Source of the DNA: Paraburkholderia piptadeniae
GTDB lineage: Bacteria; Pseudomonadota; Gammaproteobacteria; Burkholderiales; Burkholderiaceae
Length of the DNA: 64,000 nt
NCBI RefSeq assembly: GCF_900007165.1
Contig: NZ_CYGY02000032.1
Coordinates: 124,001-188,000 of the forward strand
Reading direction: 5' to 3'
The translations under genes and the position numbers were made by a program. Each line of letters starts with the position of its first letter. The first letter of the stretch is position 1. Of this stretch, positions 52,477-62,708 are shown piece by piece. The notes under the pieces are model-generated. The model did not search any database, was not told the origin of the DNA, and was given only the letters and a program-made list of their open reading frames with translations.

Positions 52477-54141
52477 ATGACTTCGAGCAATACCTCCAGC
52501 CCGCTGAACGCCATCGCCGATCAAGCCCTCGGTCTCGACACGCCTGACACGGCCGTGCAAGCCCCCGAAGCTGAAGGCCCGACGTTCGCTGAGCTGGGTC
52601 TGTCGGCGGAGATCGTCTCTGCGCTGACGGCAGCCGGCTACAAGACGCCGACCCCCGTTCAGCAGCGCGCAATCCCCGCTGGCATCGCTGGCCGCGACCT
52701 TCTGGTGTCGAGCCCGACGGGTTCGGGCAAGACGGCTGCGTTCATGCTGCCCGCCATCGAGCGTTTCGCCCAGCTGCAAAAGACGCAAGCCAATCAGCCG
52801 CGTGAGCCGCGCGAGAACAACGGCGGTGGCCGCGGCCGCCGTCCGATGCCCGTCGCGCGTCCGGGCCTGCTGGTCCTCACGCCGACCCGCGAACTCGCGA
52901 TGCAGGTCACGACGGCCGCTTCGACATACGGCAAGCACCTGCGCCGCCTGCGCACCGTCAGCATTCTGGGCGGTGTCGCGTACGGCCAGCAGCTGATGCT
53001 GCTCGCGAAGAACCCCGAAATTCTCGTCGCCACGCCGGGCCGTCTGCTCGACCATCTGGAGCGCGGCCGCATCGATCTGTCGCAGTTGCAGATGCTCGTG
53101 CTCGACGAAGCCGACCGCATGCTCGACATGGGCTTCATCGACGACATCGAAACGATCGTCGCCGCGACGCCCGCGACGCGCCAGACGATGCTGTTCTCGG
53201 CGACGCTCGACGGCAAGATCGGCTCGCTGACGGGCCGTCTGCTGAAGGACCCGGAGCGCATCGAGATCGTCCAGCGCATCGAACAGCGCACGAACATTGC
53301 GCAGACCGTGCATTACGTGGACGACCGCGATCACAAGGATCGCCTGCTCGACCATCTGCTGCGCGACGTGAGCCTCGACCAGGCGATCGTCTTCACGGCG
53401 ACCAAGAGCGACGCCGACATGCTGGCCGGCCGTCTCTCCGACGCAGGCTTCGAATCGGCTGCGCTGCACGGCGATCTGCCGCAAGGCGCGCGTAACCGGA
53501 CGATCCGCGCGTTGCGCGAGCGTCGCGTGCGCGTGCTGGTCGCGACCGACGTCGCGGCTCGCGGTATCGACATTCCGGGCATCACGCACGTGTTCAACTA
53601 CGACCTGCCGAAGTTCGCCGAAGACTACGTGCACCGTATCGGCCGTACGGGCCGCGCGGGCCGCTCGGGCATCGCGGTGAGCCTCGTGCATCACGCCGAA
53701 CAGGGCGCGCTGAAGCGCATCGAGCGCTTCGTGCGTTCGACGCTGCCCGTCAACGTGATCGCCGGCTTCGAGCCGCGCAAGACGCCGCCGGCCAACGGCC
53801 GCGGCGGATTCGGCGGCCGTGGCCGTCCGAACGGCAACGGCGGCCGACGCTTCGGCGGCAAGCCGGGCTACGGCTCGCGCGACGGCAACGGCAATGGCAA
53901 TGGCAATGGCGGCGGCTATGGCGCGCGTGAAGGCAACGGCGGCTACGCTGCTCGCGAAGGCGGCAACGGCGGCCGTAGCTGGGGCAACAACCGGCCCGCG
54001 GGCGGCTCGCGTGAAGGCGGCTCGCGCGACGGTTATCGCAGCGAAGGCTACCGCGGCAACCGCGAAGGCGGCTATTCGCGTGACGGCGGCTACGGCGCAC
54101 GCCGCAACGACGGCCCGCGCAACACGCGCCGCGGCGACTAA
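52477..54141 (+). CDS. DEAD-box ATP-dependent RNA helicase, RhlE-like
   Basis: A 554-residue helicase with the full motif set: Q-motif PTPVQQRAIPAG, motif I SPTGSGKTAAF, Ia PTRELAMQV, II VLDEADRMLDMGF, III FSATL, and VI HRIGRTGRAG. Between motifs I and Ia there is an insert of about 25 residues rich in Arg, Gly and Asn (PREPRENNGGGRGRRPMPV), unusual in that place. The C-terminal 130 residues are a Gly/Arg/Asn RGG-like tail with Tyr, likely disordered and RNA-binding. Closest to RhlE/DbpA-group enzymes used in ribosome assembly or mRNA decay; exact role not deduced. It is preceded by a long leader. Confidence 0.92.
   Translation: MTSSNTSSPLNAIADQALGLDTPDTAVQAPEAEGPTFAELGLSAEIVSALTAAGYKTPTPVQQRAIPAGIAGRDLLVSSPTGSGKTAAFMLPAIERFAQLQKTQANQPREPRENNGGGRGRRPMPVARPGLLVLTPTRELAMQVTTAASTYGKHLRRLRTVSILGGVAYGQQLMLLAKNPEILVATPGRLLDHLERGRIDLSQLQMLVLDEADRMLDMGFIDDIETIVAATPATRQTMLFSATLDGKIGSLTGRLLKDPERIEIVQRIEQRTNIAQTVHYVDDRDHKDRLLDHLLRDVSLDQAIVFTATKSDADMLAGRLSDAGFESAALHGDLPQGARNRTIRALRERRVRVLVATDVAARGIDIPGITHVFNYDLPKFAEDYVHRIGRTGRAGRSGIAVSLVHHAEQGALKRIERFVRSTLPVNVIAGFEPRKTPPANGRGGFGGRGRPNGNGGRRFGGKPGYGSRDGNGNGNGNGGGYGAREGNGGYAAREGGNGGRSWGNNRPAGGSREGGSRDGYRSEGYRGNREGGYSRDGGYGARRNDGPRNTRRGD
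53884..53913 (+). repeat. Six-base microsatellite in the helicase tail
   Basis: GGCAA(C/T) is repeated about five times, encoding Gly-Asn pairs. The surrounding 300 bases are a looser Gly/Arg repeat. Confidence 0.8.
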
Positions 54142-54204
54142 ACCGCTCGCGTTCGGGCTCTCGAACGTCTGACGAAGGCGGACGAGAACAGCCGGACAAG
54201 AAGA

Positions 54205-54230
54205 ACCGACGCTCCGGCGTCGGTTTTTTT
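54205..54230 (+). terminator. Strong terminator after the helicase gene
   Basis: ACCGACGC, loop TCCG, GCGTCGGT, then seven T. Eight perfect pairs and a tetraloop, 64 bases after the stop. Confidence 0.92.
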
Positions 54231-54533
54231 ACGCCCCGCTTCGCGTTTCACGATGCGAAAAATTTTTTTGCCTCGTAAAAAATCGTGCTGCGTGGCACAA
54301 GAACAGCTGTTGCAGGATGGAAAATTTCGTTTCTCAATGCGGAATGAGATGTATAACCAATTGAAAAATAAAGAATAAAAATCGCCGAAAAAGCCTTGGT
54401 GATGTCTGTTCCGACCAGCACCTTTTGCCTAGACTCTTATATAAGACCTCACCCAACGAGATGCCTCCGGCAACCCTCGCTTCGTGGAAGTCACGAGTCC
54501 ACCGAACCCTCTTCAGGCAAAAAGGAGCACACC
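54231..54533 (+). promoter_or_regulatory. AT-rich aceA upstream region with a 12-bp palindrome
   Basis: This 300-base gap is much more AT-rich than its surroundings (runs such as AAAAATTTTTTT and AAAAATAAAG), as expected of a regulated promoter. A perfect palindrome TCTTATATAAGA (54435-54446) lies about 90 bases before the aceA ATG and could combine an operator with a -10-like TATA element. No gene is supportable here. AAAGGAG provides the aceA ribosome-binding site. Confidence 0.6.
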
Positions 54534-55841
<1,308 letters not shown>

Positions 55842-55914
55842 ACAGGCTGACGTCGTCTGACGTCGGCGGCTTCAACGGCCGAAGATATGCGCCTTTCGCA
55901 CGCAGCATCGTGAA

Positions 55915-55974
55915 AAACGGCCCCACAGTGGGCCGTTTCCCTACCCGGTTCGGACGGCCGCCGAAGGCCGTCCG
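55915..55974 (+). terminator. Two tandem hairpins after aceA
   Basis: First, AAACGGCCC and GGGCCGTTT with a 6-base loop (55915-55938), 73 bases after the stop. Second, CGGACGGCC and GGCCGTCCG with loop GCCGAA (55951-55974). Only the first has a short T-run. Together they likely terminate aceA. The remainder of the 319-base gap to the stress protein gene shows nothing I can support. Confidence 0.7.
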
Positions 55975-56160
55975 AATACCGATGCAACGAACCTGAAAGA
56001 TACAACACGGAAGCGAACTCGGCTCGCACCACGCGCCGACGCAAATTGGAAATGCGCGCGCCGGCTAACCGCTGGCGCGCGTCCTTTCAGACGTATTGAG
56101 TCAAAGCCGCGAACTCCGCTAACTGCCCGGCAGAAGGCCAGTGTGGGCAGACACCGCGCG

Positions 56161-56595
56161 CTATCGATAGACAATCACCGGAATTTTCGTATGTGTGAGC
56201 ACGCGCTGCGTCTCGCTGCCGATCAGCAGACTGCCGAGTCCGCGCCGCCCATGCGACGCCATGAAGATCACATCGCAGCCGCCCTGCTCGGCTGCTTCGA
56301 TGATGCCGAGATACGGCGATGGATGCACGCTCGTCTGGCTCGTGCATTCGACACCCGCGCCGCGCGCCGCCTCCTCGACCTCCTGCAGATGCTGACGCGC
56401 TTCGCGCTCGCTGCGGTCCTGAAAGTCGACGGGCGGTTCGATCACGACTTCGGAAAACGGCGAGTACGGATATTGCGGCAAGCACGCATACGCGGTGACG
56501 CGCGCGCCCACGGCCTGAGCAAGATCGATCGCGCCGTCGATCGCTTTTTTCGACAGATCCGAACCATCGGTCGGTACGAGGATGTGCTTGAACAT
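56161..56595 (-). CDS. Universal stress protein UspA family
   Basis: A 144-residue Usp protein of the ATP-binding type. It starts MFKHILVPTDGSDLSKKAID and carries the nucleotide-binding GRRGLGSLLIGSETQRVL (G-2x-G-9x-G-S pattern). Usps help survival of starvation and stress; the target is unknown. The ATG at 56593-56595 is preferred to an upstream frame of 49 low-complexity codons. It faces aceA tail-to-tail and lies within the glyoxylate region. Confidence 0.92.
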   Translation of the reverse strand: MFKHILVPTDGSDLSKKAIDGAIDLAQAVGARVTAYACLPQYPYSPFSEVVIEPPVDFQDRSEREARQHLQEVEEAARGAGVECTSQTSVHPSPYLGIIEAAEQGGCDVIFMASHGRRGLGSLLIGSETQRVLTHTKIPVIVYR

Positions 56596-56853
56596 GGTGC
56601 CCTCCGTCGTCGACTGCAGGTGTGGGAAACGCCCGGTTGCCGCTCGCCGCTGTGCATCGTCACGAGCACGCCGATACGTGCGCCCATGCGTTCTGAATCG
56701 CCTGCGCCGCGCCGGCGGCGAAGCGGCGCGGCAGGCCGTCAAAACGATTGTAGTGCGCCGAAATGTCGTGCAACGGGCGCGTGCGGGCTTGTCCGCATAT
56801 CGGAAACCCGCGCGGGCTCTGAGGTTCGGCTTGCAGCCCGGGACACGCCGAAA

Positions 56854-57756
56854 TCAACCCCAATACGCGGGATCGCCGTACGTATGCTTGAGAAAGTCGA
56901 GGAAAAGTCGCACGCGCAACGGCAGGTGACGTCGTTGCGGGAACACCGCATGAATGCCGATGGGCGGCGCGGCGAATTCGTCGAGCACGCTGACGAGGCG
57001 CCCCGCCGCGATATCCATCCCGACTTCCCACCACGAACGCCACGCGAGCCCATAGCCTTCGAGACACCACTCGTGCAGCACCGCGCCGTCCGAGCATTCC
57101 ATCGTGCCCGACACCTTGATCGTCACGACCTTGTCGCCCTGCTGGAACATCCAGCCGCGTTGCTGGTTCGCGCTCGCGCCGAGCGCGAGGCAGTTGTGAT
57201 GCGCGAGATCCGCGAGCGTCTGCGGTGCGGGACGACGCGCAAGATACGCGGGCGACGCGACGCACACACGCTTGTTCTCACCCAGTCTCAGCGACACCAG
57301 CGACGAATCGGGCAATTCTCCGAGCCGTATCGCGCAGTCGAATCCTTCGTTGACCAGATCGACCATGCGATCGGACAGATCGAGCGATATCGTCACGTCC
57401 GGATGCGCGACCGTGAACGTCGGCACGAGCGGCGCGACATGCCGTCGACCGAAACCGGCCGGCGCCGTCACGCGCAAATGGCCGCTCGCCTTCACGCCGC
57501 CTGCGGACACGCTGGCCTCGGCGTTCTGCATGTCGTGAATGATGCGCTGACAGTCTTCGAGAAACGCCGAGCCTTCGTAGGTCAACGTGATGCGCCGAGT
57601 CGTGCGCACGAGAAGCTTGACGCCGAGGCGCTCTTCGAGCGCGTCGATGCGGCGGCCGATGATCGCGGGCGCGACGCCTTCGGCCTGCGCCGCCCCGGAC
57701 AGGCTGCCGCGCGCCGCGACGGTCACGAAAGTCTCGATTTGCTTGAAGCGGTCCAT
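56854..57756 (-). CDS. LysR-family transcriptional regulator
   Basis: A 300-residue LTTR: N-terminal winged helix (MDRFKQIETFVTVAARGSLSGAAQAEGVAPAIIGRRIDAL, given here in its parts MDRFKQIETFVTVAARGSLS and GAAQAEGVAPAIIGRRIDAL) and a C-terminal effector-binding domain. The domain resembles the CrgA/DsdC-like subgroup (FDCAIRLGELPDSSLVSL). The effector is unknown. It is divergent from the haloacid dehalogenase gene across 140 bases that hold an 18-bp palindrome, the usual layout for an LTTR and its target. Confidence 0.93.
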   Translation of the reverse strand: MDRFKQIETFVTVAARGSLSGAAQAEGVAPAIIGRRIDALEERLGVKLLVRTTRRITLTYEGSAFLEDCQRIIHDMQNAEASVSAGGVKASGHLRVTAPAGFGRRHVAPLVPTFTVAHPDVTISLDLSDRMVDLVNEGFDCAIRLGELPDSSLVSLRLGENKRVCVASPAYLARRPAPQTLADLAHHNCLALGASANQQRGWMFQQGDKVVTIKVSGTMECSDGAVLHEWCLEGYGLAWRSWWEVGMDIAAGRLVSVLDEFAAPPIGIHAVFPQRRHLPLRVRLFLDFLKHTYGDPAYWG

Positions 57757-57826
57757 CTGCGAATGACTGGGCGCGTCGATCGCGCACGAATTGAGTGATG
57801 CGCGTCAGATTAGGTTGATGAAAGTA

Positions 57827-57844
57827 AAAGATCAAGTGATCTTT
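57827..57844. promoter_or_regulatory. Candidate LysR operator between the regulator and the dehalogenase
   Basis: AAAGATCAAGTGATCTTT: two 8-bp arms with a 2-base centre, a near-perfect 18-bp palindrome. It lies 70 bases before the regulator start and 52 before the dehalogenase start, in a region more AT-rich than average. Confidence 0.6.
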
Positions 57845-57896
57845 AGAGTCTTTTTTAGCACAAGCCGTCACGAATAGAATCGAACCCGACCTCTGA

Positions 57897-58712
57897 ATGG
57901 AGCGCATGGCAATGTCGGCCACAACGACACCCTTCCCCAAAGCAGTGATTTTCGACGCGTACGGCACGTTGTTCGACGTGCATTCCGTCGTCGCTGCGGC
58001 GGAGCAGATGTTCCCCGGCCGCGGCGATGCGCTCTCGCAGTTGTGGCGGCAAAAGCAGATCGAATACGCGCAGTTGCGCACGCTGTCCGCCCCCGCCGGC
58101 GCGCGCTACCAGCCGTTCTGGAACGTCACGCTCGACGCGCTGCGCTTCTCCGCCCGCAAGCTGGGCCTCGCGCTGAGCGCTTCCGGCGAAAAGCGCCTGA
58201 TGGACGAATACGCGTGCCTTTCCACGTTTCCGGACGTGCTGCCCGCGCTGTGGCAGCTACGCGGCATGCGCGCCGCAGGAAGCGCCGCGCAGATCGGTCT
58301 CGCGATTCTCTCGAACGGCAATCGGCAGATGCTCGACATCGCTGTCAAAAGCGCGGGCATGGCAGGCGTGTTCGACCACGTTCTTTCGGTGGATGCCGTG
58401 CGCGCGTTCAAGCCCGCGCCCGCGAGCTACGCGCTCGGCACACAGGCGTTCGGCGCGAGCGCGCGCGAGATCGTGTTCGTGTCGTCGAACGGCTGGGACG
58501 CGGGCGGCGCGAACTGGTTCGGCTACACGGTCTTCTGGCTCAACCGCCAGGGTGCGCCCGCCGAGGAGCTGGGCGTCGCGCCGCATGGCACGGGCAGGAG
58601 CATGAGCGAACTGATCGCGTTTATCGACAACTTCGCGTCGTCGGGGACAGCGGAGAAATCCGGCAAACGGGAGTCAGGCAGCAGACGCGCGCGCCGCAGC
58701 CCTGGCGCATGA
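57897..58712 (+). CDS. Haloacid dehalogenase, type II (L-2-haloacid dehalogenase family)
   Basis: The 271-residue HAD-superfamily protein has the residues of L-2-haloacid dehalogenase in order: nucleophile Asp in VIFDAYGTLFD (D20), Ser-Asn in LAILSNGNRQML, Lys in FKPAPASYAL, and Ser-Asn plus Asp in FVSSNGWDAGGANWFGY. That supports true dehalogenase chemistry, converting L-2-haloacids to D-2-hydroxyacids; natural substrate unknown. The C-terminus is a short basic tail. Starts at 57897, 57906 and 57912 are all possible; GGAG fits the later two. It lies 90 bases upstream of aceB. Confidence 0.9.
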   Translation: MERMAMSATTTPFPKAVIFDAYGTLFDVHSVVAAAEQMFPGRGDALSQLWRQKQIEYAQLRTLSAPAGARYQPFWNVTLDALRFSARKLGLALSASGEKRLMDEYACLSTFPDVLPALWQLRGMRAAGSAAQIGLAILSNGNRQMLDIAVKSAGMAGVFDHVLSVDAVRAFKPAPASYALGTQAFGASAREIVFVSSNGWDAGGANWFGYTVFWLNRQGAPAEELGVAPHGTGRSMSELIAFIDNFASSGTAEKSGKRESGSRRARRSPGA

Positions 58713-58802
58713 CGGCATGCCATCCCATTCGCACCCACACGAGGCGACGCATTGCAATTGCATCAACAAGCATCTTTAAAACTGACCGACCAAGGAGAAA
58801 TC

Positions 58803-60395
58803 ATGGCGAACACGTTGTCGCTGCCGCAGGGCATGAACATCACCGGCGAGATCAAGCCCGGATTCGAGACCGTTCTCACGCCGCAAGCGCTCGAACTCGT
58901 CGCCAGCCTGCACCGCACGTTCGAGCCGCGCCGCCAGCAGCTGCTGAAAGCGCGCGCCGGGCGCGTGAAGCGTCTGGACGCCGGCGAGCGCCCCGACTTT
59001 CTCGCGGAAACGAAGAGCATTCGCGAAGGCGACTGGACGATCGCGCCGCTGCCGCAGGACCTGCAATGCCGCCGCGTCGAGATCACGGGTCCCGTCGATC
59101 GCAAGATGATCATCAACGCGCTGAACTCGGGCGCGGACTCGTACATGACCGACTTCGAGGATTCGAATGCGCCGAGCTGGGACAACCAGATCACCGGTCA
59201 CATCAATCTGAAAGAAGCCGTGCGCCGCACGATCTCGCTGGAGCAGAACGGCAAGTCGTACAAGCTGAACGACACGATCGCGACGCTGATCGTGCGTCCG
59301 CGCGGATGGCATCTGGACGAGAAGCACGTCACCGTCGACGGCCAGCGCGTATCGGGCGGCATCTTCGACTTCGCGCTGTTCCTGCATCACAACGCAAAGG
59401 AGCAACTGTTGCGCGGCACGGGCCCTTACTTCTATCTGCCGAAGATGGAAAGTCATCTCGAAGCGCGTCTGTGGAACGACATTTTCATCGCCGCGCAGGA
59501 AGCCGTCGGCGTGCCGCGCGGCACGATTCGCGCAACCGTGCTGATCGAAACGATCCTGGCCGCGTTCGAAATGGATGAGATCCTGTACGAGTTGCGTGAA
59601 CATAGCTCGGGCCTGAACGCCGGACGTTGGGACTACATCTTTTCGGCGATCAAGAAGTTCAAGAACGACAAGGACTTCTGTCTTGCAGATCGCTCGCGGA
59701 TCACGATGACGGTGCCGTTCATGCGCGCCTATGCGCTGCAACTGCTGAAGACATGCCACCGCCGCAACGCGCCCGCGATCGGCGGCATGAGCGCCCTCAT
59801 TCCGATCAAGAACGACGCGGCCGCGAACGAGAAAGCGATGGCCGGCGTGCGCTCCGACAAGGCGCGTGACGCGACGGACGGCTACGACGGCGGCTGGGTT
59901 GCGCACCCGGGTCTCGTGCCCATCGCGATGGACGAGTTCGTCAAGGTGCTCGGCGACAAGCCGAACCAGATCGGCAAGCAGCGCGACGACGTGCAGGTGA
60001 CGGGCAAGGACCTGCTCGACTTCCGCCCTGAAGCGCCCATCACTGAAGCGGGCCTGCGCAACAACATCAACGTCGGCATTCACTACCTGGGCTCGTGGCT
60101 CGCGGGCAATGGCTGCGTGCCGATCCACAATCTGATGGAAGACGCGGCGACGGCGGAAATCTCGCGTTCGCAGGTCTGGCAGTGGATCCGCTCGCCGAAG
60201 GGCACGCTCGAAGACGGACGCAAGGTGACGGCCGATCTCGTGCGCGAATTGACGGCGCAGGAACTCGACAAGGTGAAGGCCGTGATCGCCGGCGATACGA
60301 AGCCCTATGATCGCGCCGCGCACATCTTCAGCGAGATGTCGACGTCGGAGAACTTCACCGAATTCCTGACGCTGCCGCTTTACGAAGAACTCTGA
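58803..60395 (+). CDS. aceB: Malate synthase A
   Basis: AceB condenses glyoxylate with acetyl-CoA to malate, completing the glyoxylate shunt. The 530-residue protein has the catalytic Arg/Asp-Glu barrel segments (MTDFEDSNAPSWDNQITGHI; IRATVLIETILAAFEMDEIL; GLNAGRWDYIFS) and matches the A-type length of 530-535. The ATG at 58803 is preceded by AAGGAG. Its partner aceA is 3 kb upstream in the same direction, separated by the stress protein, LysR and dehalogenase genes. Confidence 0.98.
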   Translation: MANTLSLPQGMNITGEIKPGFETVLTPQALELVASLHRTFEPRRQQLLKARAGRVKRLDAGERPDFLAETKSIREGDWTIAPLPQDLQCRRVEITGPVDRKMIINALNSGADSYMTDFEDSNAPSWDNQITGHINLKEAVRRTISLEQNGKSYKLNDTIATLIVRPRGWHLDEKHVTVDGQRVSGGIFDFALFLHHNAKEQLLRGTGPYFYLPKMESHLEARLWNDIFIAAQEAVGVPRGTIRATVLIETILAAFEMDEILYELREHSSGLNAGRWDYIFSAIKKFKNDKDFCLADRSRITMTVPFMRAYALQLLKTCHRRNAPAIGGMSALIPIKNDAAANEKAMAGVRSDKARDATDGYDGGWVAHPGLVPIAMDEFVKVLGDKPNQIGKQRDDVQVTGKDLLDFRPEAPITEAGLRNNINVGIHYLGSWLAGNGCVPIHNLMEDAATAEISRSQVWQWIRSPKGTLEDGRKVTADLVRELTAQELDKVKAVIAGDTKPYDRAAHIFSEMSTSENFTEFLTLPLYEEL

Positions 60396-60487
60396 GCATG
60401 GCGATGCGTGCCGAACGGACTGCCGCTGCTTGCGGCCTTTCCGCCAGGCGCGTGACGCGATCGCTCGACGGTTGACCGACCGGGAAT

Positions 60488-60527
60488 GGCCTGGCGGGCG
60501 TCATGCCTGCTGGGCCGTTCTTTTTTC
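60488..60527 (+). terminator. Terminator after aceB
   Basis: GGCCTGGCGGGC and GCCTGCTGGGCC pair along 12 positions if G-U pairs are allowed, around loop GTCAT, followed by GTTCTTTTTTC. It is 92 bases after the stop. The stem is RNA-specific because of the wobble pairs, so it acts only on the plus strand. Confidence 0.75.
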
Positions 60528-60595
60528 GCCGCCGCTTTTCCTGGCTTCGATTTCCACAGGCGGGACGCGCGCGCAACAAACGCCATCCCTTCCGA

Positions 60596-61003
60596 TCAAG
60601 GCCCGTTCGAACGCCGGTGCGCAACCCAGTCACCGGAACGGATCTCCGGCAATCCTTTGACCGCTTCGCGCTGCACCGGATAGTAGCGGCACGTAATGGA
60701 CGCGCCTTCGATCTCGACGGTCACTTCACGCGGCAGGAACAGCCCCTCGACACCCGGATAGACCTCCTCGATTTCATCGAGCACGGCGACCAGTCCGTCG
60801 TCGATTTCGTAGACATCTCCTTGCACATGAATGCCCGCGTCATCGGGCACGAGACCCGGATACGAGCCGAAGTCGAAGAGACGCCCACGGACAGTGGCCG
60901 AGCCGACCAGCGTGGGCGCCGTGATGTCGTTGCGCGCCGCCGCGGCGCCGATATCGTTGATTTCTCCGGCACGCAAGGTGCCATACACAAAGACGTTTTG
61001 CAT
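60596..61003 (-). CDS. Gamma-glutamylcyclotransferase-family protein
   Basis: A 135-residue protein with the family's N-terminal VFVYGTLRAGEIND and a later region with the acid/base-type Glu (IDDGLVAVLDEIEEVYPG). The fold covers gamma-glutamylcyclotransferases and gamma-glutamylamine cyclotransferases; small bacterial members (YtfP type) are mostly uncharacterised. The ATG at 61001-61003 is the family start. It is 47 bases after rraA in the same direction, probably one transcript. Confidence 0.87.
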   Translation of the reverse strand: MQNVFVYGTLRAGEINDIGAAAARNDITAPTLVGSATVRGRLFDFGSYPGLVPDDAGIHVQGDVYEIDDGLVAVLDEIEEVYPGVEGLFLPREVTVEIEGASITCRYYPVQREAVKGLPEIRSGDWVAHRRSNGP

Positions 61004-61050
61004 CCGTTCACTATCCTCGATCAAACCAGACTTGCGTGCCGCCTTCGCGG

Positions 61051-61545
61051 TCAGGCGAGCGATGCACTCGCGACCAGCACGCCGTCGATATCCGCATAGA
61101 CCCATTCGCCCGGACGCACCACCGATCCGGGCAGGCGCACGGGCACATCGCGCTCGCCGCCGCCACGTTTCTGGCTGCGCTGCGGATTCGTCGCAAGCGC
61201 AACGATGCCGATATTGCACTCGTTGAGTTCGAGCGCATCGCGCACGCAGCCGAACACGACGATGCCCGCCCAGCCGTTCTTCTCGCCGAGCTTGCCCAGG
61301 TTGCCGCCGACGAGCGCGCAGCGCAGGCTGCCACCCCCGTCGATGACCAGCACGCGCCCCGCGCCCTTTTCTTCCAGCGTCGCGCGCACCAGCGTGTTGT
61401 CCTCGAAAACCTTCAGCGTGACGGCCTCGCCGCCAAAACGCGCCGCGCGGCCGAAACGGCCGAATACGGGATCGAGCACGCGTAATGTGCCCGCGGCCAG
61501 TTGGTCTTCATGTGCATCGCACAGATCTGCGGTTGCGAAGTTCAT
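61051..61545 (-). CDS. rraA: Ribonuclease E activity regulator RraA / HMG aldolase family
   Basis: A 164-residue trimeric RraA-fold protein. The start MNFATADLCDAHEDQLAAGT, the DGGGSLRCALVGGNLG active-site-like segment and VVFGCVRDALEL match the RraA family. E. coli RraA inhibits RNase E, while related proteins are 4-hydroxy-4-methyl-2-oxoglutarate aldolases; the sequence does not settle which. An ATG 15 codons upstream is also in frame. AGGGGA precedes the chosen ATG. Confidence 0.88.
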   Translation of the reverse strand: MNFATADLCDAHEDQLAAGTLRVLDPVFGRFGRAARFGGEAVTLKVFEDNTLVRATLEEKGAGRVLVIDGGGSLRCALVGGNLGKLGEKNGWAGIVVFGCVRDALELNECNIGIVALATNPQRSQKRGGGERDVPVRLPGSVVRPGEWVYADIDGVLVASASLA

Positions 61546-61712
61546 AAGCGTCCCCTGTCGAAACGAATCCGGTGCATTATGCCGCGCCATTTTTACGATG
61601 TCCCATCGGCCGTTCGGCTAATGCCGGGGCGGCGCGCCGGACCCTACAATGATATGCATCGCCTCGCCCGGCCCGCGCCGCCGTCCAGCCCCGCCGTCCA
61701 GCCCATTACGCC

Positions 61713-62600
61713 ATGACTGAAGCCGCCCGTTCAACCCCACCCGCCGCCGCGAAAGCCCCAACTGAGCTATCGACACGCGTCGATTTCGCCGACATTCCGC
61801 CCGAGTTCGCGCCGACGCCCACGCATCCCATCCGCGTGCGCTCGCGGCCGATGCCCGCAGGCGTGCGCATCGCGCGGCACACGCATGCATGGGCGCAGGT
61901 CGCGTATGCGTCGCGCGGCGTGCTTCGCGTCGGCACGTTCGGCACCACGTGGATGGTCCCGCCGTCGCGTGCGATCTGGGTGCCGCCTTATGTGCTGCAC
62001 GAAGTGGTGATCGTCGAAGATGCGTTTCTGCGCACGCTCTACGTCAACGAGGCGGCCGTGCCGGCGGGACTGGATACGTGCCGGGTCGTCGAAGTATCGG
62101 GGCTGCTGCGCGAAGTGATCGCCGCACTCGATACCCCGGGTCTGCAGCCCGACCGCGAGCGGTTGCTCGGCTCGCTCGCGCTCGACGAGATCACACGCTC
62201 GCAGCCGCTGCCGCTGTCCGTGCCGATGCCGACGGAAAAGCGCCTGCGCGCATTGTGCGAAGCAGTGCTCGCCGATCCCGCGAATGCCGACTCGCTGGAG
62301 CGATGGGCGTCGACGGTCGGCGCGAGCACGCGCACGATCGCTCGGCTCTTTCGGCAGGAACTGGGCGTGAGCTTCTCGCAATGGCGTCAGCAGGCCGTGC
62401 TTGCCCGCGCGATTCCATTGCTCAGCCAGGGACGCCCGCTGTCGCATGTCGCGCGCGAGTTGGGGTATCAAAGCCAGAGTGCGTTTTCCGCGATGTTCAG
62501 GCGCGCGTTCGGCGAAAGTCCGCGAGCGTTCATGCTGCGCGGCGCGGAGCATCGGCGCGACGAGCCGGAGCACGAAGAGGATGACGATGCTTCGATGTGA
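61713..62600 (+). CDS. AraC-family transcriptional regulator
   Basis: A 295-residue regulator with an N-terminal cupin sensor (ARHTHAWAQVAYASRGVLRV with the His metal/ligand motif) and a C-terminal AraC double helix-turn-helix (WASTVGASTRTIARLFRQEL and HVARELGYQSQSAFSAMFRR). Target and ligand unknown. It is divergent from rraA across 167 bases and ends in an acidic tail. Confidence 0.92.
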   Translation: MTEAARSTPPAAAKAPTELSTRVDFADIPPEFAPTPTHPIRVRSRPMPAGVRIARHTHAWAQVAYASRGVLRVGTFGTTWMVPPSRAIWVPPYVLHEVVIVEDAFLRTLYVNEAAVPAGLDTCRVVEVSGLLREVIAALDTPGLQPDRERLLGSLALDEITRSQPLPLSVPMPTEKRLRALCEAVLADPANADSLERWASTVGASTRTIARLFRQELGVSFSQWRQQAVLARAIPLLSQGRPLSHVARELGYQSQSAFSAMFRRAFGESPRAFMLRGAEHRRDEPEHEEDDDASM

Positions 62601-62708
62601 GCGTGCAGACGAGGGCCACACGTCGATGCGAAGGCGAACCCAGACGGGAGGCTGAACGCGAGCGCCGACACGATTCGCGCTCGATCGAGTGAGCGCCGCT
62701 GACGCCCC

